Assembly (NCBI RefSeq): GCF_000369625.1
Contig: NZ_KB850112.1
Location: forward strand, 213,571 to 277,570
DNA length: 64,000 nt
From: Acinetobacter variabilis
Lineage (GTDB): Bacteria; Pseudomonadota; Gammaproteobacteria; Pseudomonadales; Moraxellaceae
Direction: 5' to 3'
Shown: positions 35,468-46,712 of the stretch, piece by piece
Layout: every line of letters starts with the position of its first letter
How positions within the stretch are numbered: position 1 is the first letter of the stretch
Notes under the pieces: generated by a model
The model's database searches: none
What the model was told of the DNA's origin: nothing
Seen by the model: the letters and a program-made list of their open reading frames with translations, nothing else
Made by a program: the position numbers and the translations under genes

Positions 35468-35946
35468 TGCTGACAGATTCCTGAAATTTCGATAATGCTG
35501 TGGTGTGCACTAAAATCGTCTGAAGCCGCCAAGGCATCCAGTTGTTCTAATAAACCTTGTGCAGATGCTTCTTTAACCGCTTTACATTCAGTACAAATCA
35601 AGAACGCTGCCTGATGGCCTTCACGCGGATGGCAACAGGGAATATAGGCATTAATGGACGTCAGGCGGTGAATAAAGCCTTTTTCTAATAGAAAGTCGAG
35701 TGTACGGTACACTGTTGGTGGGGCAGCAGGACGGTCGCTGGCATTTTTCATTTGTGCCAGCAGATCATACGCACCCATCGGGCCGCTTGCATTCAGAATC
35801 AGTTCCAGTACCTCTTTGCGTAAAGGAGTGAGGCGTGCGCCACTTGCCGCACAAAGACTCTCTGCTTCGGCCAGACGCTGCGCGACATTTGGATGGTCGT
35901 GTACGCCGTGCAATGCATTGTGGTGTTCGTGCGAACATGAACCCAT
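35449..35946 (-). CDS. zur: Zinc uptake regulator (Fur family)
   Basis: A 165-aa Fur-family repressor that with bound Zn2+ shuts off zinc uptake. The winged helix spans about 35-95 (LTPLRKEVLELILNASGPMG, APPTVYRTLDFLLEKGFIHR). Metal-site sequences are CCHPREGHQ, CTECKAVKEA and a C-terminal ICQQC pair for the structural zinc. The N-terminus is histidine-rich (CSHEHHNALHGVHDHP). It is first in the operon and faces znuA across a Zur-box palindrome. Confidence 0.95.
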   Translation of the reverse strand: MGSCSHEHHNALHGVHDHPNVAQRLAEAESLCAASGARLTPLRKEVLELILNASGPMGAYDLLAQMKNASDRPAAPPTVYRTLDFLLEKGFIHRLTSINAYIPCCHPREGHQAAFLICTECKAVKEASAQGLLEQLDALAASDDFSAHHSIIEISGICQQCRNKA

Positions 35947-36041
35947 AGTTCACCTCAGGTGCGAAACTGAAAATTAAAAGATTTCAAATCTTAACATGAA
36001 GCGTCCAGAGTTTCGATTGGGCATAGGTATTTTTGTAATTT

Positions 36042-36056
36042 TGTTATATTATAACA
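36042..36056. promoter_or_regulatory. Zur box between zur and znuA
   Basis: TGTTATATTATAACA is a perfect inverted repeat around one central base and matches the core of the gammaproteobacterial Zur box (GTTATA-N-TATAAC). It sits between the divergent zur-znuCB and znuA genes, so one site could repress both. Confidence 0.8.
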
Positions 36057-36091
36057 CTACTAAATTTGTCCTTATATAGCGATTTCTCTTC

Positions 36092-36931
36092 ATGTTCCGT
36101 TTCCTTGCCCTGTGTAGCCTGGCTTTGTTCAGCACCCTAAGCTGGTCGCAAAGTCTGGTGGTTTCAACGCAGCCGATTTATCTGATTGCCAAGTCCATTA
36201 CTCAAGGCGTGGAACAGCCGACTTTATTATTGGCTAATCAAAGCGGTCATGATGTCAGCCTGACCCCGGCACACCGGAAAACGATTCAGGATGCTGGTCT
36301 GGTGATCTGGTTAGGGCAGGCACATGAAGCACCGTTGGCAAAAGTGTTGAACAATAACAATAAAAGTATCGCGATTTTAGATTCGGGTATTCTGACCACT
36401 TTGCCAATGCGTAATCCACGTGGGCAAGCCTTAAAAGATACTATCGATACCCATGTCTGGCTCGATCCTAACAATGCAGTACGTATCGGTTTCTTTATTG
36501 CAGCCCTACGTTCTCAGCAACTGCCTGAGCATCGGGAGGCCTATTGGAAAAATGCGCGTGACTTTGCCCAAACCATGTTTTTGACTGCACAGCGTTATAG
36601 TTCTACAAGTAAAGCTAAACCTTATTGGTCCTATCATGATGCCTATCAATATCTGGAACGCCCATTGAACCTGAAGTTCATGGGGGCTTTGACGGATGAT
36701 CCACATGTGTCACCAACCGTGGCGCAGATCAAGTATCTGCAAGACAGTCGTGTGCAGAGCAAAATGTGTCTGCTGGCAGAAGCACATGCTGGTGAAAATC
36801 AGTACCGTAAACTGAAACCGATTGTATTCCAGAGTGTCGATGAAAGCATGAGTGGGGCAGGGGACTTTATCCAGGCCTGGCAGAAATTGGCCGAGCAAAC
36901 CCGTAAATGTGTGTTAAATGCCCATCAATGA
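36092..36931 (+). CDS. znuA: Periplasmic zinc-binding protein of the Znu ABC transporter
   Basis: A 279-aa cluster 9 solute-binding protein. Signal peptide MFRFLALCSLALFSTLSWSQ. Zinc ligands are expected in GHDVSLTPAHRKTIQ, DTHVWLDPNNAVRIG and YWSYHDAYQYLERP, with a late acidic residue in LLAEAHAGENQ. The long His-rich loop of enterobacterial ZnuA is reduced. It delivers zinc to ZnuBC, encoded divergently, and is controlled by the shared Zur box. Confidence 0.93.
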   Translation: MFRFLALCSLALFSTLSWSQSLVVSTQPIYLIAKSITQGVEQPTLLLANQSGHDVSLTPAHRKTIQDAGLVIWLGQAHEAPLAKVLNNNNKSIAILDSGILTTLPMRNPRGQALKDTIDTHVWLDPNNAVRIGFFIAALRSQQLPEHREAYWKNARDFAQTMFLTAQRYSSTSKAKPYWSYHDAYQYLERPLNLKFMGALTDDPHVSPTVAQIKYLQDSRVQSKMCLLAEAHAGENQYRKLKPIVFQSVDESMSGAGDFIQAWQKLAEQTRKCVLNAHQ

Positions 36932-37008
36932 TTTAAAAATAATCAAGTTTTGATTAGTTTGCCAGCATTTGATCTGTTGAAAAAAACACGACTAAGGTCG
37001 GGAAAAGA

Positions 37009-37037
37009 TTGCATGTTCAGGGGTGTAACTCTATAAT
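37009..37037 (+). promoter_or_regulatory. Sigma70-type promoter of the atp operon
   Basis: TTGCAT (-35, 37009-37014) and a perfect TATAAT (-10, 37032-37037) are separated by 17 bp. It lies 64 bp upstream of atpI. Confidence 0.82.
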
Positions 37038-37101
37038 GCCTGCGATTAAAAATAATCATCAGCTAAACTTGTCAAGCATGCTTGCTGTGAGTGAATAAAT
37101 A

Positions 37102-37500
37102 ATGAGCCGAACTAGTCGCTTGATTGACCGACGATTAGCGAAAGCTTTAGTCCTCTTACAAGCATTAATGATTCCTGTTTCAGCCTTGATTGGCTGGGTC
37201 GTGAAAGACTCAACCTTAGCCTTGAGTGCCGCTTTGGGGGCGTTCGTCTGCTGGCTTGCGAGTTGTTATTTTTCATGGCAATCATTTCGAGCGGCAGGAG
37301 CCCGGGCATCTAAGCAGGTTCTTTCGAACATGTATAAAGGCCTGATGGGCAAGTTTGCAATTGTGATTGTTGGTTTCATTTTAATTTTAAGCAATGTCAA
37401 GCCGTTATCCCCGGTTGCGTTGTTTTGTGGTTTTATGCTCGTTCAAGCCATGTCGTGGGTCGCTCCTTTTTGGGTGTCACGTCTACAAAAACGAGTTTAA
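37102..37500 (+). CDS. atpI: F0F1 ATP synthase accessory subunit I
   Basis: A 132-aa membrane protein with four hydrophobic helices (about 15-32, 37-55, 75-95, 101-120). ALIGWVVKDSTLALSAALGA and ASCYFSWQSFRAAGARASKQ fit the AtpI family, which helps assemble the c-ring. First gene of the atp operon, 105 bp before atpB. Confidence 0.88.
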   Translation: MSRTSRLIDRRLAKALVLLQALMIPVSALIGWVVKDSTLALSAALGAFVCWLASCYFSWQSFRAAGARASKQVLSNMYKGLMGKFAIVIVGFILILSNVKPLSPVALFCGFMLVQAMSWVAPFWVSRLQKRV

Positions 37501-37601
37501 ACACAACAAAAAATTGAAAAGTTTTTTTAGGAGCAGGCGAGATATCAAGCAGCACGCGATATTCGTTTGTTCTATAGTTTTTTGACATTGACCAGGTGTG
37601 A

Positions 37602-38480
<879 letters not shown>

Positions 38481-38553
38481 TGGTATTGCCTAACTGTCAC
38501 GGGATGGTTGGGCACAATTTTTTAACTTAATTTGGTATAAACCTAACCTCTGA

Positions 38554-38808
<255 letters not shown>

Positions 38809-38847
38809 TCAGCTTAATTCCGAAATTCACTATTTGAGGAATTTGCA

Positions 38848-39318
38848 ATGAATATCAACCTCACATTGTTTGGCCAAGCGATTGCGTTTGCGATTTTCGT
38901 CGCATTCTGCATGAAGTTTGTATGGCCACCACTAATCAATGCGATTAGTGAACGTCAGCGTAAAATCGCTGATGGCTTAAATGCTGCTGAAAAAGCGAAG
39001 GCTGACCTTGCAGATGCGCAAGCACAAGTGAAAGCTGAACTGGACGCGGCAAAAGCACAAGCGGCTCAATTGATCGAACAAGCGAACCGTCGTGCAGCGC
39101 AATTGGTCGAAGAAGCTCGTACTCAAGCGTCAGCTGAAGGTGAGCGTATTCGTCAACAAGCTAAAGAAGCTGTTGATACTGAAATCAATGCTGCTCGCGA
39201 AGAATTACGTCAACAAGTGGCTGCTCTTGCAGTTGCTGGTGCTGAGAAAATTCTTAGCCAGCAAGTTGACGCAGAAGCTCACAATGCCATGCTGACTCAG
39301 CTGGCTGCTAAACTTTAA
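38848..39318 (+). CDS. atpF: F0F1 ATP synthase subunit b
   Basis: A 156-aa peripheral stalk subunit. One N-terminal membrane helix ([20 protein letters not shown]) is followed by [19 protein letters not shown] and a long alanine/glutamate-rich coiled coil ([20 protein letters not shown]). Its stop is 12 bp before atpH. Confidence 0.97.
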   Translation: MNINLTLFGQAIAFAIFVAFCMKFVWPPLINAISERQRKIADGLNAAEKAKADLADAQAQVKAELDAAKAQAAQLIEQANRRAAQLVEEARTQASAEGERIRQQAKEAVDTEINAAREELRQQVAALAVAGAEKILSQQVDAEAHNAMLTQLAAKL

Positions 39319-39330
39319 GAGAGGCGGATT

Positions 39331-39867
39331 ATGGCTGAACTCTTGACGTTGGCACGCCCTTACGCTAAAGCAGCATTTGCTTACGCTTCTGAGCAAGGTA
39401 CAGCTGACTCTTGGTCAACTGCACTTGAATTGCTCAGTGCTGCGGTGCAAGACGAAGCATTTTCAGCTTATCTAAATCGCCCTGAGTTGACACCTGCTGA
39501 GCAGGTGGCACTTTTTGCTAAAGTTTTAGGCGAAGACCAAACGCCTGCAGTGTCAAACTTTTTGACTATGCTTGCTGAAAACGCACGTTTGGCTTTGCTT
39601 CCTGAAATCGCTGCAGAATATGAACAGCTCAAATCACAGAATAACAATACTGTGGATGTTGTAATTGAATCAGCATTCCCATTGACTTCTGTACAGGAAC
39701 AACTTCTTACTCGTGCGTTAGAGAAAAAATTCAATGCAGCAGTAAACGTTTCTGTAGAAGTTAACCCGGCGTTAATCGTGGGTGTGGTTATTCGTGCAGG
39801 CGACCAAGTGATAGATGATTCTGCGCTTAATAAGCTTGAAAAAATGCGTACTCGTCTTCTTGCTTAA
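39331..39867 (+). CDS. atpH: F0F1 ATP synthase subunit delta
   Basis: A 178-aa OSCP/delta subunit that joins the stalk to the F1 head. It contains [18 protein letters not shown] at the N-terminus and the C-terminal family motif [20 protein letters not shown]. Normal length. Confidence 0.97.
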   Translation: MAELLTLARPYAKAAFAYASEQGTADSWSTALELLSAAVQDEAFSAYLNRPELTPAEQVALFAKVLGEDQTPAVSNFLTMLAENARLALLPEIAAEYEQLKSQNNNTVDVVIESAFPLTSVQEQLLTRALEKKFNAAVNVSVEVNPALIVGVVIRAGDQVIDDSALNKLEKMRTRLLA

Positions 39868-39910
39868 GAAATAAGAAGACTGAACTTTAAAAAGATTGAG
39901 GTATAGCGCA

Positions 39911-41455
39911 ATGCAACAACTGAATCCATCCGAGATCAGTGCGCTCATTAAACAGCGTATCGGCGATCTGGACACCAGCGCGACCGCTAAAAACGAAGGT
40001 ACCATTGTTATGGTATCCGACGGTATTGTGCGCATTCACGGCCTTGCTGATGCAATGTACGGTGAAATGATCGAATTCGACGGCGGCTTATACGGTATGG
40101 CACTGAACCTAGAACAGGATTCAGTGGGCGTCGTTGTTTTAGGTAACTACTTAAGCCTTCAAGAAGGTCAAAAAGCTCGTTGTACAGGTCGTGTATTAGA
40201 AGTTCCGGTTGGTCCTGAACTTCTTGGCCGTGTCGTAGACGCTTTGGGTAACCCGATTGATGGTAAAGGCCCTATTGATGCAAAACTGACTGATGCTGTT
40301 GAAAAAGTAGCACCAGGCGTAATTTGGCGTCAATCAGTGGATCAACCTGTACAAACTGGTTATAAATCAGTAGATACAATGATCCCAGTAGGCCGTGGTC
40401 AACGTGAGTTGATCATTGGTGACCGTCAGACTGGTAAAACAGCTATGGCGATCGACGCGATCATCGCTCAGAAAAACTCTGGCATTAAATGTATCTACGT
40501 TGCAGTTGGTCAAAAACAATCAACTATCGCAAACGTAGTACGTAAGCTAGAAGAAACTGGCGCTATGGCGTATACAACTGTTGTAGCAGCAGCTGCAGCC
40601 GATCCAGCAGCAATGCTGTTCTTGGCTCCATACTCTGGCTGTACAATGGGTGAATACTTCCGTGACCGCGGTGAAGACGCGCTTATCATCTATGATGACT
40701 TGTCTAAACAAGCTGTTGCTTACCGTCAAATTTCATTGCTTCTTCGTCGTCCACCAGGTCGTGAAGCTTATCCAGGTGACGTGTTCTATCTACATTCACG
40801 TCTACTTGAACGTGCTTCTCGTGTATCTGCTGACTACGTTGAGAAATTCACTAACGGTGAAGTTAAAGGCCAAACTGGTTCATTAACTGCATTGCCGATT
40901 ATTGAAACTCAAGCAGGTGACGTATCTGCATTCGTACCAACCAACGTAATTTCGATTACTGATGGTCAGATCTTCCTAGAAACATCATTGTTCAACGCGG
41001 GTATTCGTCCTGCTGTGAACGCGGGTATCTCTGTATCTCGTGTTGGTGGTTCTGCGCAGACTAAAGTCATCAAGAAATTGTCTGGTGGTATCCGTACTGC
41101 ACTTGCACAGTACCGTGAATTGGCAGCGTTTGCTCAGTTCGCTTCTGACCTTGACGAAGCAACTCGTAAACAGCTTGAACACGGTCAACGCGTAACTGAG
41201 TTGATGAAGCAAAAACAATATGCTCCATACTCAATCGCTGACCAAGCTGTATCAGTTTATGCATCTAACGAAGGCTACATGGCTGACGTAGAAGTTAAGA
41301 AAATCGTAGACTTTGATGCTGCGTTAATTGCTTACTTCCGTTCAGAACACGCTGCATTAATGCAAAAAATTGACGAGACTGGTGCTTGGGATAAAGATAT
41401 CGAAGCTGAATTCAAAGCTGGTATTGAAAAATTCAAAGCGACTCAAACTTACTAA
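39911..41455 (+). CDS. atpA: F0F1 ATP synthase subunit alpha
   Basis: A 514-aa non-catalytic F1 subunit. Walker [17 protein letters not shown], plus [29 protein letters not shown] and [20 protein letters not shown] with the arginine finger region. The ATG at 39911 ([10 protein letters not shown]) gives the usual start; an in-frame TTG-type start upstream is not needed. Confidence 0.98.
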   Translation: MQQLNPSEISALIKQRIGDLDTSATAKNEGTIVMVSDGIVRIHGLADAMYGEMIEFDGGLYGMALNLEQDSVGVVVLGNYLSLQEGQKARCTGRVLEVPVGPELLGRVVDALGNPIDGKGPIDAKLTDAVEKVAPGVIWRQSVDQPVQTGYKSVDTMIPVGRGQRELIIGDRQTGKTAMAIDAIIAQKNSGIKCIYVAVGQKQSTIANVVRKLEETGAMAYTTVVAAAAADPAAMLFLAPYSGCTMGEYFRDRGEDALIIYDDLSKQAVAYRQISLLLRRPPGREAYPGDVFYLHSRLLERASRVSADYVEKFTNGEVKGQTGSLTALPIIETQAGDVSAFVPTNVISITDGQIFLETSLFNAGIRPAVNAGISVSRVGGSAQTKVIKKLSGGIRTALAQYRELAAFAQFASDLDEATRKQLEHGQRVTELMKQKQYAPYSIADQAVSVYASNEGYMADVEVKKIVDFDAALIAYFRSEHAALMQKIDETGAWDKDIEAEFKAGIEKFKATQTY

Positions 41456-41543
41456 TTTAGCAACTTGCTAGATTGGTGTTGGTTTGGTTCACGGAATCAA
41501 CCTTCGAGGGCTCGTAAGGGCCTTCGAATACTAGGTTAAGCGT

Positions 41544-42413
41544 ATGGCAAATTTAAAAGAAATTCGCGCCAAAGTAGCTAGTATCAAAAGCACGCAGAAA
41601 ATTACTCGCGCGATGCAGATGGTAGCAGCTTCTAAGATGCGTCGTGCGCAAGAGCGCATGGCTCAAGGCCGTCCGTATGCCGAAAATATGCACCGTGTAA
41701 TTGCTCATTTGGTACAAGCGAATCCTGAATATAAACACCGTTATATGGTTGAACGTCCTGTTAAGCGCGTTGGCTATATCATTGTGTCTTCAGATCGTGG
41801 CCTTGCTGGTGGTTTGAACATTAACCTGTTCAAGAAAGTGGTAAAACACGTTCAGCAGCAACAAGAGCAGTCAATTGAAGTTCAATTTGCTTTGATTGGT
41901 CAAAAAGCGGTTTCGTTTTTTAAAAACTACGGCGGTAAAGTGCTTGGTGCGACCACTCAAGTGGGCGACACTCCAAGTCTTGAACAGTTATCTGGTTCTG
42001 TACAGGTGATGTTAGACGCTTATGATAAAGGCGAATTAGATCGTATTTATCTGGTTTCTAACGGCTTTGTCAACGCCATGACTCAAAACCAAAAGATCGA
42101 ACAGCTTGTTCCTTTGGCAGCTGCTGAAGAAGACAAGACGCTTAACCGTCAATACGGTTGGGACTACATCTACGAGCCTGAAGCTGAAGAGCTTTTAAAT
42201 GGCTTGTTGGTTCGTTACATCGAGTCTGTGGTGTATCAAGGTGTGATCGAAAACATCGCGTGTGAGCAGTCTGCTCGTATGGTTGCAATGAAAGCTGCAA
42301 CTGATAACGCGGGTGAGTTGATCAAGAACCTGCAACTTATTTATAACAAGCTGCGTCAAGCCGCGATTACTCAGGAAATTTCTGAGATCGTTGGTGGTGC
42401 CGCTGCCGTTTAA
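41544..42413 (+). CDS. atpG: F0F1 ATP synthase subunit gamma
   Basis: A 289-aa rotor shaft. The N-terminal [20 protein letters not shown] followed by [12 protein letters not shown], mid-section [11 protein letters not shown], and C-terminal [20 protein letters not shown] with [17 protein letters not shown] are diagnostic. Confidence 0.98.
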   Translation: MANLKEIRAKVASIKSTQKITRAMQMVAASKMRRAQERMAQGRPYAENMHRVIAHLVQANPEYKHRYMVERPVKRVGYIIVSSDRGLAGGLNINLFKKVVKHVQQQQEQSIEVQFALIGQKAVSFFKNYGGKVLGATTQVGDTPSLEQLSGSVQVMLDAYDKGELDRIYLVSNGFVNAMTQNQKIEQLVPLAAAEEDKTLNRQYGWDYIYEPEAEELLNGLLVRYIESVVYQGVIENIACEQSARMVAMKAATDNAGELIKNLQLIYNKLRQAAITQEISEIVGGAAAV

Positions 42414-42428
42414 CATATATTAGTTTGA

Positions 42429-43838
<1,410 letters not shown>

Positions 43839-43864
43839 TTAGTTCCCTAATTTAGGAGATTCTC

Positions 43865-44284
43865 ATGGCGACTATGCAATGTGACGTTGTAAGTGTTCAA
43901 GAGTCTTTGTACTCAGGCACTGTAACTATGCTAATTGCTAAAGGTGCTGGCGGTGAGTTAGGTATTATGCCTGGTCATGCTCCGCTGGTAACTTTGCTCC
44001 AACCTGGCGCGATCCGCGTTATTTTGGAAAACGGTACAGAAGAATTAATCTATGTATCTGGTGGTGTTCTAGAAGTTCAACCGCATGTTGTTACGGTTCT
44101 TGCTGATACAGCAGTCCGTGCAGAAAACTTGGATGAAGCTGCAATTATTGAAGCGCGTAAACACGCTGAACAATTGCTCGCAAATCAAAAGAGCGATTTG
44201 GACTCTGCTGCTGCTTTGGCTGCTCTTGCAGAAACTGCTGCTCAGCTGGAAACGATCCGCAAAATCAAAAACCGCGCAATGTAA
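43865..44284 (+). CDS. atpC: F0F1 ATP synthase subunit epsilon
   Basis: A 139-aa subunit with the N-terminal beta-sandwich (GGELGIMPGHAPLVTLLQPG) and a C-terminal helical hairpin (LDEAAIIEARKHAEQLL) that regulates ATPase activity. Last gene of the operon. Confidence 0.97.
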   Translation: MATMQCDVVSVQESLYSGTVTMLIAKGAGGELGIMPGHAPLVTLLQPGAIRVILENGTEELIYVSGGVLEVQPHVVTVLADTAVRAENLDEAAIIEARKHAEQLLANQKSDLDSAAALAALAETAAQLETIRKIKNRAM

Positions 44285-44301
44285 TTGCTGGTTTAAGATT
44301 G

Positions 44302-44330
44302 AAAAAACCACCCGAAAGGGTGGTTTTTTT
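44302..44330 (+). terminator. atp operon terminator
   Basis: AAAAAACCACCC-GAAA-GGGTGGTTTTTTT. The stop codon of the convergent unknown gene (44329) lies at the edge of its T-run. Confidence 0.92.
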
Positions 44331-45033
44331 ATGGGAGTAAACCTTGAATAGTACTTCCAATAGAAAAGATGCTGTCAGTTATTCCTAGACCTAATGCCAA
44401 ACCTCCTAAATACATTTTCCAATCTTGGCTTTTTTCACTTCTCATAAAATCTTCGTACTTTTGATTGGTAAATGTATGACCAATCGATTCTTCAAGAATT
44501 TCTAATAACCCATCGTTTCCAAATATATGGTAGTAGTCTAAAGCTTCAACGATCTTTCTTAATTTTTTAACAATAAATGATCTAACGCTATCATCTAAAG
44601 ATTTATTATCTAAAATAGAAAGTATTAAATTTAAAGTATTATTTTTAATATCATTTATATCGTTAATGTTCAAAGTGAGTGACTTGTTATTGATTAATTC
44701 CCAAATCCTAATTTGAGAGTAGATATGTGATTGAATATCAGGGTAGAGTGATCTTGCGGTTGAGTAAAAGTTATGAACATCGAAACTTGTGTAAGAAATT
44801 AAGTCAATTAAGTCTTGCTGCCAACTATATTCATTGGATGGCTGATCAGCTCTCATAAAATCAACCAAGTCATAAATGTTATTCGCAAGTTGTATTCTTA
44901 AGCGATCGTAATTTTCACTGTCAGGTTCGACTTCTAACCCAATTGCTAAGCATTCATATGGCTGTAAAGTACCAGCATTTACATAAGGTTTGATACGTTC
45001 TAAAAAATTATAAATAATTTGAGGTTTATTCAT
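44329..45033 (-). CDS. Hypothetical protein, unrecognised
   Basis: A 234-aa protein, markedly AT-rich next to the atp genes. It is mostly alpha-helical and acidic, with Asn-rich SLTLNINDINDIKNNTLNLI in the middle and LEILEESIGHTFTNQKYEDF after it. The last 30 residues are hydrophobic and glycine-rich (MYLGGLALGLGITDSIFSIG), possibly one membrane segment. I recognise no family. Its stop codon abuts the atp terminator, and on the other side lie a gene tail and an IS, so it looks like acquired cargo. Confidence 0.65.
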   Translation of the reverse strand: MNKPQIIYNFLERIKPYVNAGTLQPYECLAIGLEVEPDSENYDRLRIQLANNIYDLVDFMRADQPSNEYSWQQDLIDLISYTSFDVHNFYSTARSLYPDIQSHIYSQIRIWELINNKSLTLNINDINDIKNNTLNLILSILDNKSLDDSVRSFIVKKLRKIVEALDYYHIFGNDGLLEILEESIGHTFTNQKYEDFMRSEKSQDWKMYLGGLALGLGITDSIFSIGSTIQGLLP

Positions 45034-45084
45034 ATTTTCAAAAAATATTTGAGGAATAATCTTAAATCTTATATATGAAATGTT

Positions 45085-45195
45085 TTAAATAGAATGGGGA
45101 ATAATCTCAAACTCCCCATTCTCCACAATCCTCACCTTAAATGTCTCATCAAATCCTTCTGCTAAACTTGATACTTCAAGCTTTTTATAGTGATG
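45085..45195 (-). pseudogene. 3' tail of an unknown gene, truncated by the IS3-family element
   Basis: The reverse strand from the IS edge reads an open frame of about 36 codons, including KKLEVSSLAEGFDETFKVRI and VENGEFEIIPHSI, ending TAA at 45085. There is no start codon. It is transcribed in the same direction as the 234-aa gene 51 bp downstream and was probably its operon partner. Family not recognised. Confidence 0.55.
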
Positions 45196-45256
45196 TGTGC
45201 TGAAAAAACAGGAGGTTTTAACTTGGTAAACTAAACACACTCATCAGGAGTTTACC

Positions 45257-45556
45257 ATGAGCAAGAAATACAAGACTTACACCACAGAATTTAAAGCTGA
45301 AGCCATCAAATTAATTGAAGCCAATCAAGGCAATGTCTCGGAAACAGCTAGACAACTTAGCATTTCAATGCAAACTCTTTCAAATTGGAATACCAAAGCA
45401 AAGGCTGGAACTTTAGCAGGTACAAAACAGTATTCACCTGATCTAAACGCTCTACTCGAAGAAAATAAAAAACTCAAACAACAGCTCAAAATAGCTGAAA
45501 TGGAACGTGAATTTTTAAAAAAGGCAGCAGCGTACTTTGCCAAAGAAAGTCAGTAA
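45257..45556 (+). CDS. IS3-family transposase OrfA (helix-turn-helix)
   Basis: A 99-aa HTH_Tnp_1 protein: YTTEFKAEAIKLIEANQGNV, then SETARQLSISMQTLSNWNTK, and a leucine-zipper-like ALLEENKKLKQQLKIAEMER. Near its end is a perfect slippery heptamer A-AAA-AAG at 45517-45523 in the right phase for a -1 shift into the orfB frame, which is open from there to the orfB ATG. It is thus probably expressed alone and as an OrfAB fusion. Confidence 0.92.
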   Translation: MSKKYKTYTTEFKAEAIKLIEANQGNVSETARQLSISMQTLSNWNTKAKAGTLAGTKQYSPDLNALLEENKKLKQQLKIAEMEREFLKKAAAYFAKESQ

Positions 45557-45567
45557 GGTACGCCTAT

Positions 45568-46422
45568 ATGAAACAAAAAAGATATTCATTTCCAATTACC
45601 TTAATGGCTCGATTACTTCATGTTTCAGTTTCATGTTTTTATGATTGGCTCAAGAGAGGCGTGAGCAAAAGAACGATTCAACGAAATCAACAGACGATAT
45701 TGGTGAAAATAGCCCATGAGGAGACAAGGCAGAGCTATGGTTATATTCGATTAACCAAATACTTACAAGCTCAGGGCATAAAAATGAGTATGTACGCTGT
45801 ACGTCAGATAAAAGCGCTGAACCACCTGTATTGTAAGCGACACAAGCGTTTTAAAAGGACTACGAATAGTGACCATAATCGAGCGATCTATGAAAACCTG
45901 CTGGAGCAACAATTCTCAATGACTAGACCAAATCAAGCATGGTCAAGTGATATTACGTACATATGGACTGTTGAAGGATGGCTGTACTTAGCAGCGGTAA
46001 AAGACCTTTACACGAAGCAAGTGGTTGGCTATAGCTTAAATGAGCGCATGACAACACAGCTTGTTTGTAATGCGCTAAATATGGCTATTCACAATCAAAA
46101 ACCAACCAAAGAACTGATTGTGCATTCAGACAGAGGAAGTCAATATTGCAGCCATGAATATCGAAATATACTTGAGCAATATGGTTTTCAAGGTTCAATG
46201 AGCAAGCGCGGAGACTGTTACGATAATGCACCGATTGAAAGCTTTTGGGGAATACTGAAAAATGAGTTAGTGCATCATTACAACTATCAAACCAGAGAAG
46301 AAGCCAAAGCAGATATTATAAAATACATTGAGTTATTTTATAATCATCGAAGAATTCAAAAGGGTTTGGGTTTTAAGACACCAAATCAAATGGCCGAAGA
46401 CTTTTATAAGTTGGCTGCCTAA
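45568..46422 (+). CDS. IS3-family transposase OrfB (DDE integrase)
   Basis: A 284-aa catalytic subunit. An HTH_21 region (VKIAHEETRQSYGYIRLTKY) precedes the rve core, with first Asp in QAWSSDITYIW, second Asp in IVHSDRGSQYCS and Glu in NAPIESFWGILKNE, so the DDE triad is intact. It lies in the -1 frame relative to OrfA. The C-terminal YNHRRIQKGLGFKTPNQM is typical. The element is potentially active. Confidence 0.93.
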   Translation: MKQKRYSFPITLMARLLHVSVSCFYDWLKRGVSKRTIQRNQQTILVKIAHEETRQSYGYIRLTKYLQAQGIKMSMYAVRQIKALNHLYCKRHKRFKRTTNSDHNRAIYENLLEQQFSMTRPNQAWSSDITYIWTVEGWLYLAAVKDLYTKQVVGYSLNERMTTQLVCNALNMAIHNQKPTKELIVHSDRGSQYCSHEYRNILEQYGFQGSMSKRGDCYDNAPIESFWGILKNELVHHYNYQTREEAKADIIKYIELFYNHRRIQKGLGFKTPNQMAEDFYKLAA

Positions 46423-46712
46423 AATCTCCCAAGGGAAAGTCTCCTGATAATTCAGCGTATATCAATAGTTTGCTCGAACCCTAACTTCAGCACTATTGGC
46501 TTTAGTTTGATATTTATTAGAAAACTTTATTTTGTACCGCTCGATATAACTTTTACCATTTCTCAGTAATGTTTTGAACCAATCTGTAAACCTGCACACG
46601 CCATAAAAAAATCAGTGATAAGTTAAATGATTCGAACAGATTTCGCTTGTTATAGCTTAATACGATAGAAGTTTAGAACAGGCAAAACTTATAATTGAAA
46701 AAAGGGAAAACT

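Larger units (their letters stand above)
45196..46459 (+). mobile_element. IS3-family insertion sequence, about 1264 bp
   Basis: Imperfect terminal inverted repeats: left begins TGTGCTGAAAAAACAGGAGG, right (inverted) begins TACGCTGAATTATCAGGAGA, with about 23 of 31 positions matching. Between them are overlapping-frame orfA and orfB. I see no 3-4 bp target duplication (GATG on the left, TATC on the right), and the gene to the left is truncated, which suggests a deletion or recombination after insertion. Confidence 0.88.

Noticed and set aside
46460..46712. Possible gene remnant between the IS3 element and the dehydrogenase
   Set aside because: I could not find an open frame or family sequence here on either strand. 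It is treated as promoter-containing intergenic DNA.
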